Assembly (NCBI GenBank): GCA_001599935.1
Contig: BCIJ01000018.1
Location: forward strand, 341,590 to 405,589
Reading direction: 5' to 3'
DNA: 64,000 bases
Origin: Holtermannia corniformis
Lineage: Eukaryota; Basidiomycota; Tremellomycetes; Holtermanniales
Under the pieces are notes generated by a model. That model searched no databases, was not told the DNA's origin, and saw only the letters and a program-made list of their open reading frames with translations. Shown here piece after piece: positions 16,018 through 27,185 of this stretch (its first letter is position 1; each line of letters begins with the position of its first letter). Position numbers and translations under genes: made by a program.

Positions 16018-17213
16018 ATGACGGACCGACATCCGCCGCTGCACAGCTTGCTGAACCCACTCAAAGCCGAGTCTCTGCAGTCAGTCCTGCTACTCACCTG
16101 CTAGTGCTGATCCACAGCTCGCAGATGTCTACAGAGGCTCGCAGAGTATTCAAGACCAGTCAGTCGACGGCACTATCCGAAACGCAGGTCTGCCGCTGTT
16201 GCCATCATGTGCGTGGTGGGCTTTTTGAACCGGGAGCGTTGCTGAATTGGACGACGGGTAGATTATTCGTTGGGCGCTTGGGTGATCTTTATGTCTTGCT
16301 CTCGACGTAGGCTTCGGCTACGTGAGAACGAAGGGGGAGCTGACTTGGATGTAGACGGACAGGTAATATCTCGTTTCCTCATGACACGGCTTTACCGGGC
16401 GGCAAGGCGGACCCGACGGATGGAGACGAGGAGGCGACGGCGGTGAGTGGCGGAGGGGCTGCGGAGACGGAGAAGACTGATTCTGGACCGCAGCGCCGAG
16501 AGGCGTTTGAAGAGGTCAGTCTGCAAGGTAGCTAGGTTACGCAGAGTATAGGCTGACGTCTGGCAGATTGGCTTGCCGGTCGACAAGGAAAAGGTGCGGC
16601 TCTTGTGCCTATTCGAGCCCTTCCTGTCAGGAAACAGCCTCATTGTGACTCCGTGCGCATCGTGACACCCCCACCGACTCAGCGACCTGACTGTACGCAG
16701 TGTCGTCCTGCTCGTGACTGACAACACGATCAATCCGATCCTCAACGCCGACGAGGTCGCACACCTCTTCTCAATGCCGTTCCAGTCCTTTCTCCAGATC
16801 ACTCCTGTCGAGCGACGAATCCCATCGCCGGGCGTCGTCGGTACTGCGGGCTACTACCCGACCTACCACTCGTATCGTGACATCCAATGGGGCGAATCAA
16901 GAGTCCGCATGCACCGGTTCCTGACGGGAAGAGAGGAAGACGGCGTCAAGCCGGTTTACGGGCTCACGGCGTCAGTCCTTCCGAGCGCGGGGCTAAACAA
17001 CGCTAATGTGGCTTGAGTAGCACGATCCTCATACGCGCCGCTACGGTCGGCTATGCTAAAACACCGGCGTTTCAGTACCTTGCTCCGGGGCAGGAATCGA
17101 TGGACCAGCGGATAGAGTACGAGATTACAGTGCTCGGCGGCGCGCTGCGACGAGCAGTCGAGACCGAGGGCTTGCAGGACGAGTGGGGGTTGAAGCCGCT
17201 TGCGAAACTCTAG
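16018..17213 (+). CDS. Nudix hydrolase, PCD1-like CoA pyrophosphatase
   Basis: Small exons must be spliced to reveal it. ATG 16018 gives MTDRHPPLHSLLNPLKAESL, then SIQDQSAAVAIILF, GRLGDLYVLLSTRTGN and the Nudix box ALPGGKADPTDG...ATARREAFEEIGL, which fits GX5EX7REUXEEXGU with a small variation. Next come LLCLFEPFLSGNSLIVTPVV and YGLTATILIRAATVGY, with an end at ...LKPLAKL. The set matches the peroxisomal/mitochondrial CoA diphosphatase subfamily (yeast Pcd1, human NUDT7/8), which cleaves CoA to phosphopantetheine and 3',5'-ADP. Around six introns, several under 60 nt; one (16312-16355) ends in GGATGTAG. No PTS1 is present (ends KL without the preceding Ser). The first splice (donor GTCCTG) is the least certain. 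Confidence 0.8.
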
Positions 17214-17381
17214 CGCTTAAGACTTGTACAACGACTCTGATGACCCGCATGCATCCATGACCATCCACTCGCCACCGCCACCGCACGCGGGTTGAACATC
17301 ACGTGATGTGTGATTTCTGACTTTTGCCCCGCCTATACGTCCTGTCGACTGTCAACCGATCCAACTCGCACGTCAGGCAGG

Positions 17382-20033
17382 ATGGGCAAGGCGCAGACAA
17401 AGAAGAAGACGCAGGCGGCAAGACGGCACAATCCGATCCGGGTCCCCGATTCCCACCTCGGCGCGGGCGCCAACAAGGCCGATCAAGTGAAACAGGAAGC
17501 GGCCGTGCCCGTGCTTGCAAAGGTCTGTCAGCGCTCTGGCGGACGCGATCAACAGCTGACGAACGGACTGGGATACAGCTCAACTCTCCGGATGCAGGTG
17601 ATCGCACGTGGGCGTGTGCAGCCGTCACCAACTTGATCCAGAATGATCCGGGGACACGACGGATGCTGCAGAGCAAGAATGTGGTGGGCGAGCTGATCAC
17701 GCGGTTGACGGACGACGTGGACGAGGTCGTGGTGGAGGCTGCTGGTGCTTTGAGGTGTGTGCTCTCGAGGCAGGCAGTGCGCTGTGCTGATGCTGGGCGA
17801 CAGGAATCTGGCGATCGACGGAGGTCACGAGCTCTGTGGCGAGATGTACAACAAGAGCATCGTTACAAACTTGGTTATCCTCGTTGCCAAGGTCTGTCTT
17901 GGCTCGTGGGACGGGGGTAAAGCTGACGCCGGACAGGTCTCGACCGTCCTCGAGCGCATCGTCACGTCACAGCCTGTCGAGGGCGACGCCGAGATCAACG
18001 CGCGCAAGGTCGTGTTCCAGCTATCGGAGAATATCGTTTCGCTCTTTTGGTGCTTGAGGTGAGCTGCTTCCGCGGGTGACTGAGCTGTAGCTGACGGAGC
18101 TCAGCGAGGCATCGCACAAGACCCTCGCGGCCGTCAACGGCGCCAACCTTGTCCCCTTTCTCGTTGGACTTCTCTCTGCGCGAAATCTACTCCCAATCTC
18201 GCTCACCCTCGCTGCTGGTACGCTGCCCTCGAATGGTACGAGCCATGGCTGACGACGCAGCGCAATGCCTGTATTCGCTTTCGCCCGACAACGACCCGCT
18301 GCGGGACGGCTTGCTGGCGGCGCCAACGGGCATCTCGACCGTGCTGGACGTCTTGCAAAGCGATCACTCGGCTCTCGCGACTGCAGCCAAGAATAGCAAA
18401 AAGGCCAAGAGGAACGCTATGGACGTCGAGGAGGTCGTGTCGGAGGACGGGCGCTACCTGCTCGTGCGCGTCTTGGCTGCAGGTCAGTCGAGCTTGACAA
18501 GCCGAGCAAACTGACGGCCCAGGCATCATTCGCAACGTCGCGCTGCCAGGCTCCAAGCTTGAAGACGAGATCAGCCTCGACCAGCTCACGACCGAGATCA
18601 TCCTGCCTTTGCTCGATCCTCTGCTCAACACCGACTTGGCGGCGATCGCCAACGAGGTCTCGAGCCTTGCCGCGCAGCTGGTACGTTGTCAAGCACAAGG
18701 GTACGACACTGACGCCGCAGCCGAGTGCGGCCGACGTCGCGGCAAACCTCGGCAAGCAGATCAAGACGGATCACAAGACGACGGTTGAGCGCGAGCTCGA
18801 GGCGACAGAAGTCAAGCTGTCAACGTTGATTGTCGGATTGGAGATCATGACGAGCATCTGTGCGGGTCTGGAGGATCAGGAAATCGAGGAGACGCTTGAT
18901 GAGGATGAGGGTGGGTTTGATGAAGCCTACGAGGCAGTGCTGAACCTACCAGGCGAAGACCAAGATATGGAAGAGGAAGACGACGAGACGCTGATTGCCC
19001 AAGGCCGGGATCAGGACGCGACGGCGGCGGCATCGACAAGCAGCATTGCATTGACGGCAAACGTCGCACAGACACTGGGCTACCTACTGCAAGGGTTTGC
19101 TCTGCCCTCGCGGCTATCTAATCTCGCGCTCGGCACTGCCATCTCGTACCCTCCTCTCCCACCCAACGCGTCTGTGCATCCGCCGACGACTGGGCTGCTC
19201 GGGACGATCCACCTGCGCGCTCTCGAGGCGCTCAACAACGTCTTGTTGACTGCTTCCGCGTCCTTGGGTGCCAACCCTCCACCTGGGACGGCCGAGCGGC
19301 TACAGGCGCCGATCGTCTGGTCAAGACTGTTCGACTCGGCCAAGGCGGCGGTACCGAACGGTCAAGTGCTGGGAGTCAAGGGCCACGAGATCCGGATCGA
19401 GGTCATTGACATGGTCGTTGGCTCGCTCTGGGGTCTTGGGCGTGCGACGGGCGGTGATGTGGTGAGTGGGCGACAATCACCGATGCATCCGTGCATCCGT
19501 GGCTGACCGAACAGGCCGTGACGGCCGGGCAGATCCAGGTCCTGCAAGACGCTTGCTCTGTCGTATCGTCTGATGCGGTCCGAGTGCGGGTGATTGAGAC
19601 ATTGGCCGTGCTGGCGTCGCGTGCCGCGGTCAACAACGAGGAGAACGAGGTGAGCCCCTCGGGGCCGTGTTCAGACATGTAGCTGACGACGCTCGAGACG
19701 ATTGCCAACGGGCTCATGGCCGCTCTGGCTCCGACGCTGCCGAGCGCCGAAGTGCTCGTCGCCATCCTGAATGCCGTGTTTGACATCTACGGCGACGAGG
19801 GGCGTGCGTACGACGCCGTCTTTGTCGCCAATCGCTATCTCGACCGACTTGGTTCCATCGTGGCCAGAGTCCGGGCAGAGGTCGGTTCCGTTCTCGCTGG
19901 CACGCTGACTGACCGTGTCCAGGCTCGCAAAGTCGACAAGAGAAAGCAGCCGGCCGTCCGTGCGGCGGCCGAGGAAGCGTACGAGAACCTAGCTGCGTTC
20001 ATCAAATACCGCCGGGCGCTGGCCAGGCAATGA
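17382..20033 (+). CDS. SYO1: Symportin SYO1 (HEATR3 family), ribosomal protein L5/L11 co-import factor
   Basis: ARM/HEAT-repeat adaptor that carries Rpl5 and Rpl11 into the nucleus for 5S RNP assembly. It begins MGKAQTKKKTQAARRHNPIR, the basic start typical of the family. ARM repeats follow: DRTWACAAVTNLIQNDPG, KNVVGELITRLTDDVDEVVV and KTLAAVNGANLVPFLVGLL. An acidic insert (IEETLDEDEGGFDEAYE, then DMEEEDDETLI) corresponds to the acidic loop that binds Rpl11 in known Syo1. C-terminal repeats end in AAEEAYENLAAFIKYRR. There are about ten short introns, several with CTGACG branch sites. It is complete and co-directional with the Nudix gene, 168 bp downstream. Confidence 0.9.
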
Positions 20034-20798
20034 GTAGGATGCATGACGAATCGGGGCCATGCGAATTGAATGATCTGCCCGTAGAAGAATGGGGCGGCGT
20101 ACGCAAACTCAGGGTCCGTGCTCGGGAAGGCGTTCAGGCGTCGGCCAGAGTCAAACTCGACCCGAGCCCGCGATTTTCGAGGTCTCGTTTTTCGGGGGCA
20201 GCGCGCGGACACGTCTGAGATCAGAGCTCTGGACGGTCCGTTGGGGCAGCCGGCGTTGGGCTGGTCATGGGAAATTGAGGACAGCGGCGGCACTGTAGTC
20301 TAAGAGCCATAAACGTTTGCGAGATAGCACAGTGGACGGTGCTGGCGTTTGAGATTTCAGGGTAAAGACGACACCGCCTTGGCTTAGCGTGAGTGAGGAG
20401 CGGGGCAGGACGACAGCAGCAGAGGATGACAGTGCATGCAGTACAGTAGCACATCAACAAGCACAAGGTCGTAGCACGGTAGCGTGTTGAACGGCACCAG
20501 CACCATTCCGAGCAGCACACGCCTTATCGACGGATCCGACGTCGACGGATCACCTCGGACGAGGCGCACAGACGTCGGCCAACGGAACTCGGCCCGCCTT
20601 GGCACCTGGGCTCGCTAGCGGACCATCACCAAACCAACACCAATCGTCGCCAAACATCCTTTTGCGTGCACGGCCTCGAGCGATCCCTGTCAACGTCGGG
20701 ATCGACACTGCCTTATCTGCAACGTCGTCGGGCGCGATACGGACCTCGCCTCGCCGCTGCAATCGTTTTCGCTCTCAAACACCGCCAGTCTCACCGCC
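20034..20798. other. Intergenic region upstream of the RNase H1-N protein gene
   Basis: 765 bases without a supported gene. Contains CGACGGATC repeated around 20528-20551. Presumably the SYO1 3' UTR and the promoter of the next gene. Confidence 0.4.
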
Positions 20799-22409
20799 AT
20801 GGCAACCGCTGTCGTCGCCGGTCCCGCCATGCCCGCCGCCAGCGCCCCGCGGCGCCAACTGTTCTACGCCGTCCGCAAAGGCCATACCGCTGGCGTCTAC
20901 ACCTCGTGGCCAGAGACGGAGAGCCAGATCAAGGTTTGTCTTGGATCACTCGTGACGGATCTGGCCCACTGCCGCTCACACTGGTATATAGGGGTTCGAC
21001 CAGCCCGTGTTCAAGACGTTTTCAACAAAGATGGCAGCTCAGGCCTATGTAGACGGCTGGGACGGTGCAGGCAGGCACTCTCTACCTGTGCGTCGGTGGA
21101 TTCCAGAACCGCCGTGGCTGATGACGAGTAGCCATCAACGCCGTTGCCGTTGCGCGAACACTTGGCACAAAACTTTCCGGGCAGAGTCCCGCTCTCACAC
21201 TCGTCGCCCTCTCGCCATCACCGCCCGCGCCCACGACCACCGATCAGTCAAGCCGGTCCTAGTAGTGGCTTGAACCCGCCCCGGCCAAACTATGGCCGTG
21301 CTTCGAGCTCGAGCAGTAGCGGTGGCATTCGGCGCTCGAGCCCTCTCCGCCAAGAAGTGACCGAAGCGGATGAGGCGACGGCGACGACCGTCAACGGCCT
21401 TGGGATCGGTCTACCTAGTCCCCCCGCTAGTCCCGTACAGTCTGAATCCGGCGGCGAAGGCCGACTCTGGGCTTCAACATCACACCGCTCGTTTGATAGC
21501 TACGGCAAGCGCAAAGCGGCCATGCTGTCGCCTCCAAACTCGCCTCCACCGCTCCGCCATTCACCCTCCAACAGCTCGCTCAGTTCACTCGGCAGTAACG
21601 GCACGGCAGCCAAACGGCCTGCCTCTGTCAAGCGCGCATCTTCAGCCGGCGGGCTCTGGGCGTCTGAACCGGCCGCACCGACATCAGACCAAAGCATGAC
21701 GGTCAACGGCCAGTCGATGCACGACCTGTTTGCAGATAAACACACGCCAACGTTCTCTCGCGCCGCACTCAAAAAGTCGGGCGTGACGCTACCCGTGGCC
21801 GCACCGGCGGGCCGAGCACGCCCACTGTCGGCCCAGCACACGCCCTCGCTCCCGCCGAAAAACACCAGGTGGTCTCTCGGTCCCGCCAACCCGTCCCTTG
21901 GCGCGTTCAAGGCGTTGACCAAGAAGAACTCGATGCCGTCGTTTGGGGATCGCCTCGCGAGTCTGGAAAACGCTACAGCGGGCGAGTTTGGCCAACACGC
22001 TCCCGAACGGAAAACTGCCAGTCTGGGCGGCCAGGCGTACGCTCGAGATTCATCCGAGTCTTTCGGGATGAGTATTGAACCGCCCCGAGCGGCGTTCATG
22101 CGCTCGCCTTCGTCGTCGTCGCTCAGCTCTTCCGCATCCGATTCAAGCTTGACGTCGTGCCCGTCCTCGATCCCAGAAGAGGAAGAATCCCACCCAGACG
22201 TGCACATTGTCCAACCGAGCTTGAACCCAGGCAGTCCCGAGATGGCCTGCACCGTGTCAGAGGGCGACATCGACGGCAGCGTCCGCAGCGGCTCAACGGG
22301 GGGGAAGCACAAGAAAAAGGGGCTGGGACTTGGCAAGCGGTTGATGAAGGCGTTGGGGATGGGCAAGAAGGAGATTCGCGAGCTTGAAGCTAGACGTGGG
22401 AGCGCTTAG
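20799..22409 (+). CDS. Solo RNase H1 N-terminal (viroplasmin-type) domain protein
   Basis: The spliced N-terminus has APRRQLFYAVRKGHTAGVYT, SWPETESQIKGFDQPVFKTF and STKMAAQAYVDGW. This is the RNase H1 N-terminal hybrid-binding domain (also called the caulimovirus-viroplasmin domain), in which conserved aromatics and lysines contact RNA/DNA hybrid. In eukaryotic RNase H1 this domain precedes a DEDD nuclease domain; here no nuclease domain follows. Instead there are about 400 residues of Ser/Pro-rich, low-complexity sequence, an acidic patch (SIPEEEESHPD) and a very basic C-terminal tail (KHKKKGLGLGKRLMKALGMG). Two introns: GTTTGT to TATATAG near 20935-20990, and GTGCGT to GACGAGTAG near 21089-21131. 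It may bind hybrid or dsRNA without cutting it (inference). Confidence 0.75.
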
Positions 22410-22490
22410 AAGTACTTTGGGACCGGACATGCCTTTCGATATTGTATGCTGCGATGAGATCTACTCGTTTCATAGATACATGCGCTCGGT

Positions 22491-24523
22491 CTAGGCGTAA
22501 TTGAGCTGACGGAGTAGTAGCGACGGCGTGCAGGACCACGCGTGGCAAAAGCTGCAGCAGTCAGCTTGCTGTCATGAGGATGGCGAGGACGCTCACGAGT
22601 TCGAGTGCAGATCTCCGTAGGGCGACACGCGCGGGTTCTTGGGATCCCAAGCTTCAAAGAACGTGGCGGCTCCAGCGTGGATCATCGAGCTGTCTGATCA
22701 GCTCTGGCACGGTGTAAAGGAACCACGAACCCCCAGTACTCGATAATGTGCTTGACGGCTAGATCTTCAAGGCCAGCAATGATAAAGGCTTCACACACTG
22801 ACTTTGTCAGTGCCGATCGCGATCGGGGTAGACTGACGATAATGGTGCAGGTACGGCGTCATGCCCTTGACAGACGTTTCATCCTCGTACGCCGTCTTGA
22901 GCGCCCGTTGCGCCTCGGCGCCATCCACAACACCAGCAATCACAGCCCACGCATTCGCAGCCCAACTCAGCTGCTTTTCGGCGCCGCTTAGGAAGACGCC
23001 GCGCTCGGTGTCATAGTAGTGCTCGCGATGTGCGGCGACGAGGGCCTGGACGAGGTCTGGCACGGCGATCGGCTTGGCGGCAGTCTTGAGCGTGACGTCT
23101 GGGACTGGGACGTCGAGGACCGAGCTGAGCTCGACGATGGCCTTTAGGCAGAAGATCATGATGGCGTGCTCTGAAGACTCCTTTTGCAGCGTTGGCTCCC
23201 CTGAGCAGCGTATCAGTGCAAGTCGTTGTACGCGTGGATACGCACAGTCAATAAAGTGCCAGCCTCCTCCGCCCTCTTCCATCGAGTGCGGCGGGACAAC
23301 GTACTGCAGCGAATCGGTGAGGTTGCCAAAGAAGAAGGAAAACTGTTTGTGCGCAATCTCAAACAGGTCGTGCCCAGTTTGCTTATCGCCTGACGCCTTG
23401 ACGTAGTCTAGCAACGAGACGGCGAATAGCATGGCGTAGTCGACTGGGCGCGTCAGTCTTGTAACAACGAGCGCCGGGGGACAGACCGATCGAGTTGCCG
23501 CCAAAGTGCGGCGTCGGCTTCTCGTACAGGCACGCGCACAGCAGACCGTTGTCGTCCATCGGCATGGCAGCAAACAGGTACAAGCAGCGCTTGGCGAGGT
23601 CATAGTCTTTGAACGTCGAGTACGAGCAGAGCGCTTGGAGGCGGAGGTCGCCGATCCTGCGCTTGCGTTAGGGATACCCAGAAGAGGCAGATACTCACCA
23701 GAGTCGCATGTCCCGGCGCGGACCGTCTTCGTAGACTGTCTGCATGCAGTTACGCAGCGTCAGCAGACCGGCCGTGTCGATCTTTCGCAGCAAGTCCTTG
23801 TCACTAGTCGAGAGGGCCGACCCGGCGTTTGCAAAGGAAAGCTCGGGAGGATCGTCTGCTGGTGCGGACGTGACGGCGTGCGCAAGAGGATTGTTGATTC
23901 GTACACCGAACCGGAGCGACGTTGAGATGACCTCGACCTTGACGTAGCGGAAGGCATGGCGACGCGGCATGTAGACGTGATCCGGGAGGTAATCGACGCT
24001 GGAACCCATCAGCTGATGGTTTCAGATGATGGTGTACCGACTTGATGATTTCATCCGGAAGCCAGCTCGGGCTGATCCAAGCTCTGGGCACAGTCAGCAA
24101 CCTTGATGAAATAGTCCAGACACATACTTGTAATTATCAAACGACTCGGCCACATCGTTCAAGACTTCGCCGTACACGAGCTTGAGCCTCGCTGGAGCGT
24201 CGGGCGGCTCGATCCCAGTTTGCACGCCTTCGATGTCAAACTCGAAGAAACCCGCGCGGTGACTTCCTGTAAAACGGCAGGTCAGCTGCGATCGGTCGTG
24301 TTGGGCTGCAATTACCAAAGTCGAAAACGATGCTGTCGCCCTTGACGAGTGCCTTTTGCGCGTCCGTCTCACTGACAGGCTGCGTCGCCCAGCCCATGAT
24401 GGCATTGTCATCCTTCACGACCTTGACAACGCCGAGCGGCTTGGTCGTCGTCGTCTGCAGCTTTGGCTTGACCGACTCGGCAATGTCGAGAAAACGCTGG
24501 TTCTGCTTGCCGGGGACACCCAT
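22491..24523 (-). CDS. GH78-type alpha-L-rhamnosidase (six-hairpin glycosidase)
   Basis: Intracellular-looking glycoside hydrolase: there is no signal peptide after MGVPGKQNQRFLDIAES. Blocks in order: GDSIVFDFGN, HRAGFFEFDIEGV, HAFRYVKVEVIS (beta-sandwich), then TVYEDGPRRDMRLWIGDLRL (the conserved acidic catalytic stretch of GH78), DLAKRCLYLFAAMPMDDNGL, VDYAMLFAVSLLDYV and WAANAWAVIAG, ending SNSYCHAWSCTPSLLLRQL. Many short introns. An upstream in-frame ATG at 24568 would add 15 residues (MSTRARALRQAS...). It would release L-rhamnose from rhamnosides. Divergent from a sugar porter gene across 273 bp. Superfamily is secure; the exact substrate is inferred. Confidence 0.8.
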
Positions 24524-24796
24524 GGTTGTCTGTGATGCTTGTCTGAGCGCCCGAGCTCGCGTTGACAAGGCCGGGACGCCTCAGGCCGGACCAAAGATGT
24601 CGAGCAACACCCCGCGTGGACCGAGAATTGGGCGTGCAGAGTTTACCCGGTGCCTTTTCCCGCCCGCGCTTCTGGACTCGCGGGCCAGATTTGTGCGTCG
24701 CCAGCTGACAGCGTAAAAGCGCATTACTCCGCACCGGGGCATCAATCGCCCGCTCTGGTAGCCAGGGCGATCGTTGAAAAAGACCTGCGGGGAGCC
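24524..24796. promoter_or_regulatory. Divergent promoter, GH78 / sugar porter
   Basis: 273 bp separate the two divergent start codons, so both genes probably share regulatory sites. It contains GC-rich words such as CCCGCGTGGACC and CGGGCC but no motif I can assign to a known activator. Confidence 0.45.
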
Positions 24797-27033
24797 ATGG
24801 CACACCCCACGACAAGCAACATGTCCCAGTACCCCGCTCACCTCGACGACGAAAAGCACGAGATCGACCAGGTCGAGGACCTGAACCGCAATGACAACTT
24901 TACTGCGACGGAACTTGAAGCCAAGGGTCACACTCTGGCCGCAGCCGCTAGCACTTGGGCAGTCTTTCGCGCCAACCCTCGCGCGCTTCTAGTCATCCTC
25001 GCGGTGCAGACCAACGCGATCATTGTCGGCATCGAGTTTTCGTGCGTACAGATCGGTCGTGCGGTCATGGCTGACGTGTTGATTGTAGCTTGCCGGGTAA
25101 CCTGCTTGGCATCCCAGCCTTCAACAAGCTTTTCGGTTACTACAGCGAAAGCTTGGGTGCCTACACGGTGGCAGCCAATCATCTCTCAGTGTGGGCTCGG
25201 CTCATCATGGCATACATGCAGGACTGACTGGCATCCAGATGGGCCGCCTTGTTCGCAGTCTTTCAAGTACTAGGTCAGCTTTCGGGCGGCTGGGCGTCCG
25301 ATCGGTTCGGACGTAAGATGACCATGTGGTTGGTCATCCTCTTTGTAAGTACCACAAACCACTCTGTGCAACGCTGACCATTCAGACCTACGTCGGTGTC
25401 GTGCTCGAGGTAGTTGGTCAGTGTGCACAGCAACGATCCTCTGTACTTGACTGACACTGTCAAATAGCAAACAACTGGAAGGTCTGGCTCGGCTCCAAGA
25501 TTGTCGTAGGCTATGCCACCGGTCTGATGCAGAGTGTCAGTCGCCTGCACAAGGTATCACCGTCAAGAGCTCACGCAATCGCAGGTCGTACCAACATACG
25601 TCGCCGAAATCGCTCCCCGCGAGGTTCGAGGCATCTCATTGAGTTTCTTCAACATGGCTAGTGAGTCCCTTTCCGCCCGTCTGCGGCGCCAAACTGACGA
25701 GCGCACAGTGAATATCGGAGGCCTTGCTGCAACGCTCATCCCCTGGGCGACCAACAAGAAATGGAACAACATCGATGACCTGCGCTCCTTCCGCGTCCCG
25801 CTCTACGTGGCACTCGCGGTTCCTACCATTACTCTGATCTTGGAGATTTTCTTCGTACCGGAAGTGAGTCTGATACGGGCCAACAGAGTAGAGAACTTAT
25901 ACGCGACCAGTCGCCCTATTGGCTGAGCATGAAGGGTCGCAAAGCCGAAGCACGCAAAGCCATCTCGCGTATCTACCCACAGATGCTCGACCACGAGCTC
26001 GATGTTCAGGTTGCCGAGCTCGAATACACGCTTGCCAAGGAAGCCGAACTCAACGCTGTGGTACGCTTGCTGCAAAGACCCTTGTTGTCAGTGACTGACT
26101 GGGCTATAGAATGCATCGACCTCGTACATCGACTGTCTCAAGGGCATCGATGCTCGCCGAACCTTTTGCGCTGTTTTCCCGCCGATCACGCAAAACTTGT
26201 CTGGCCAGAACCTGGTGAGTCTGATAGCGCAAGGAGATTGAGAGCTGACAGCATGATCAGGCTGGTACCTATGCGACTTGTAAGCTGCACCGTTGTCGCT
26301 CGACCACTTGCTGACGGTTGTAGACTTCTTCACGCTCGCTAAACAAAAGGACCCGCTTATCAGCTCGGTCATCACAACTGCCGTCGGCCTCGCTGCCAAC
26401 TTTGCCAGCTTCTTTCTTATCGAGAACAAGCATATCGGACGTTGGCTGCTTCTCTTCGGCGGTATCATCACGATGACCCTCTGCATGCGTGAGTCAGCCC
26501 GGCGTACTTGTAGCCTAGGTCTAATGTGCCTTCAGTCGCGATCGGCATCATCGATGTCGTTCAACACAGCGTCTTCAACTACACCGCCGGAGTCTTGCTC
26601 GTCTTCTTCGTCGCCCTTTTCATCGCCGCTAGCACCATTGGCCCCGGTGTCGCTGGTTGGGCTTACACAGGCGAAAGTGGCAGCTCTCGTCTGCGCGCCA
26701 AGACGACGACTCTTGGTACTGTCGGCAACGCGCTCGTTGGCCTCATCATGACCACCTGCTTGCCTTACATGCTTGACAAAGTCGGTGCCAAGACCGGTGA
26801 GTGCTCGCTATCTGGAGCCAGAGTTGAGCTCATTCAAAACAGCCTTCATGTTCTTCGGACTCGGCGTACTCTCCACTGTCGGCATCTACCTCTTCGTACC
26901 CGACTTTACGGGCAAGTCATTTGCCCAGATTGACGAGTGCTTCCACAAGCGCGTCCCGGCGCGCCGCTTCAAGAACTTTGTCTGCGACGGCAACTACGGC
27001 ACGGACATTCCGCCCGAGGCTGCTCGTCTTTAG
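24797..27033 (+). CDS. MFS sugar porter (alpha-glucoside/rhamnoside type)
   Basis: Plasma-membrane proton-coupled sugar transporter with 12 predicted TM segments. The acidic cytosolic N-terminus has DDEKHEIDQVEDLNRND, and TM1 follows at LLVILAVQTNAIIVGIEFS. Signature motifs: GGWASDRFGRKMTMW (loop 2-3, D-R-x-GR-R/K), PTYVAEIAPREVRG (the PETK-like motif after TM4-5), PESPYWLSMKGRK (loop 6-7), AGWAYTGESGSSRLRAKTT and VPDFTGKSFAQIDECF (loop 12). About ten short introns split it. Closest in style to fungal maltose/general alpha-glucoside permeases; the position beside GH78 makes rhamnosides or rhamnose plausible cargo (inference). Confidence 0.9.
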
Positions 27034-27185
27034 GATCATCGAATGATGCTGTTGACTTGCTTTTGGTGTATGGCGCGGTGTTAGGAACACCGACGACTGG
27101 CGGACTCGCGTGTAATGTAAGACCACGATGAATTACTGCATACGTTTCGATTATGGATGTACAATGACAGGACAGATAGCTGCAA

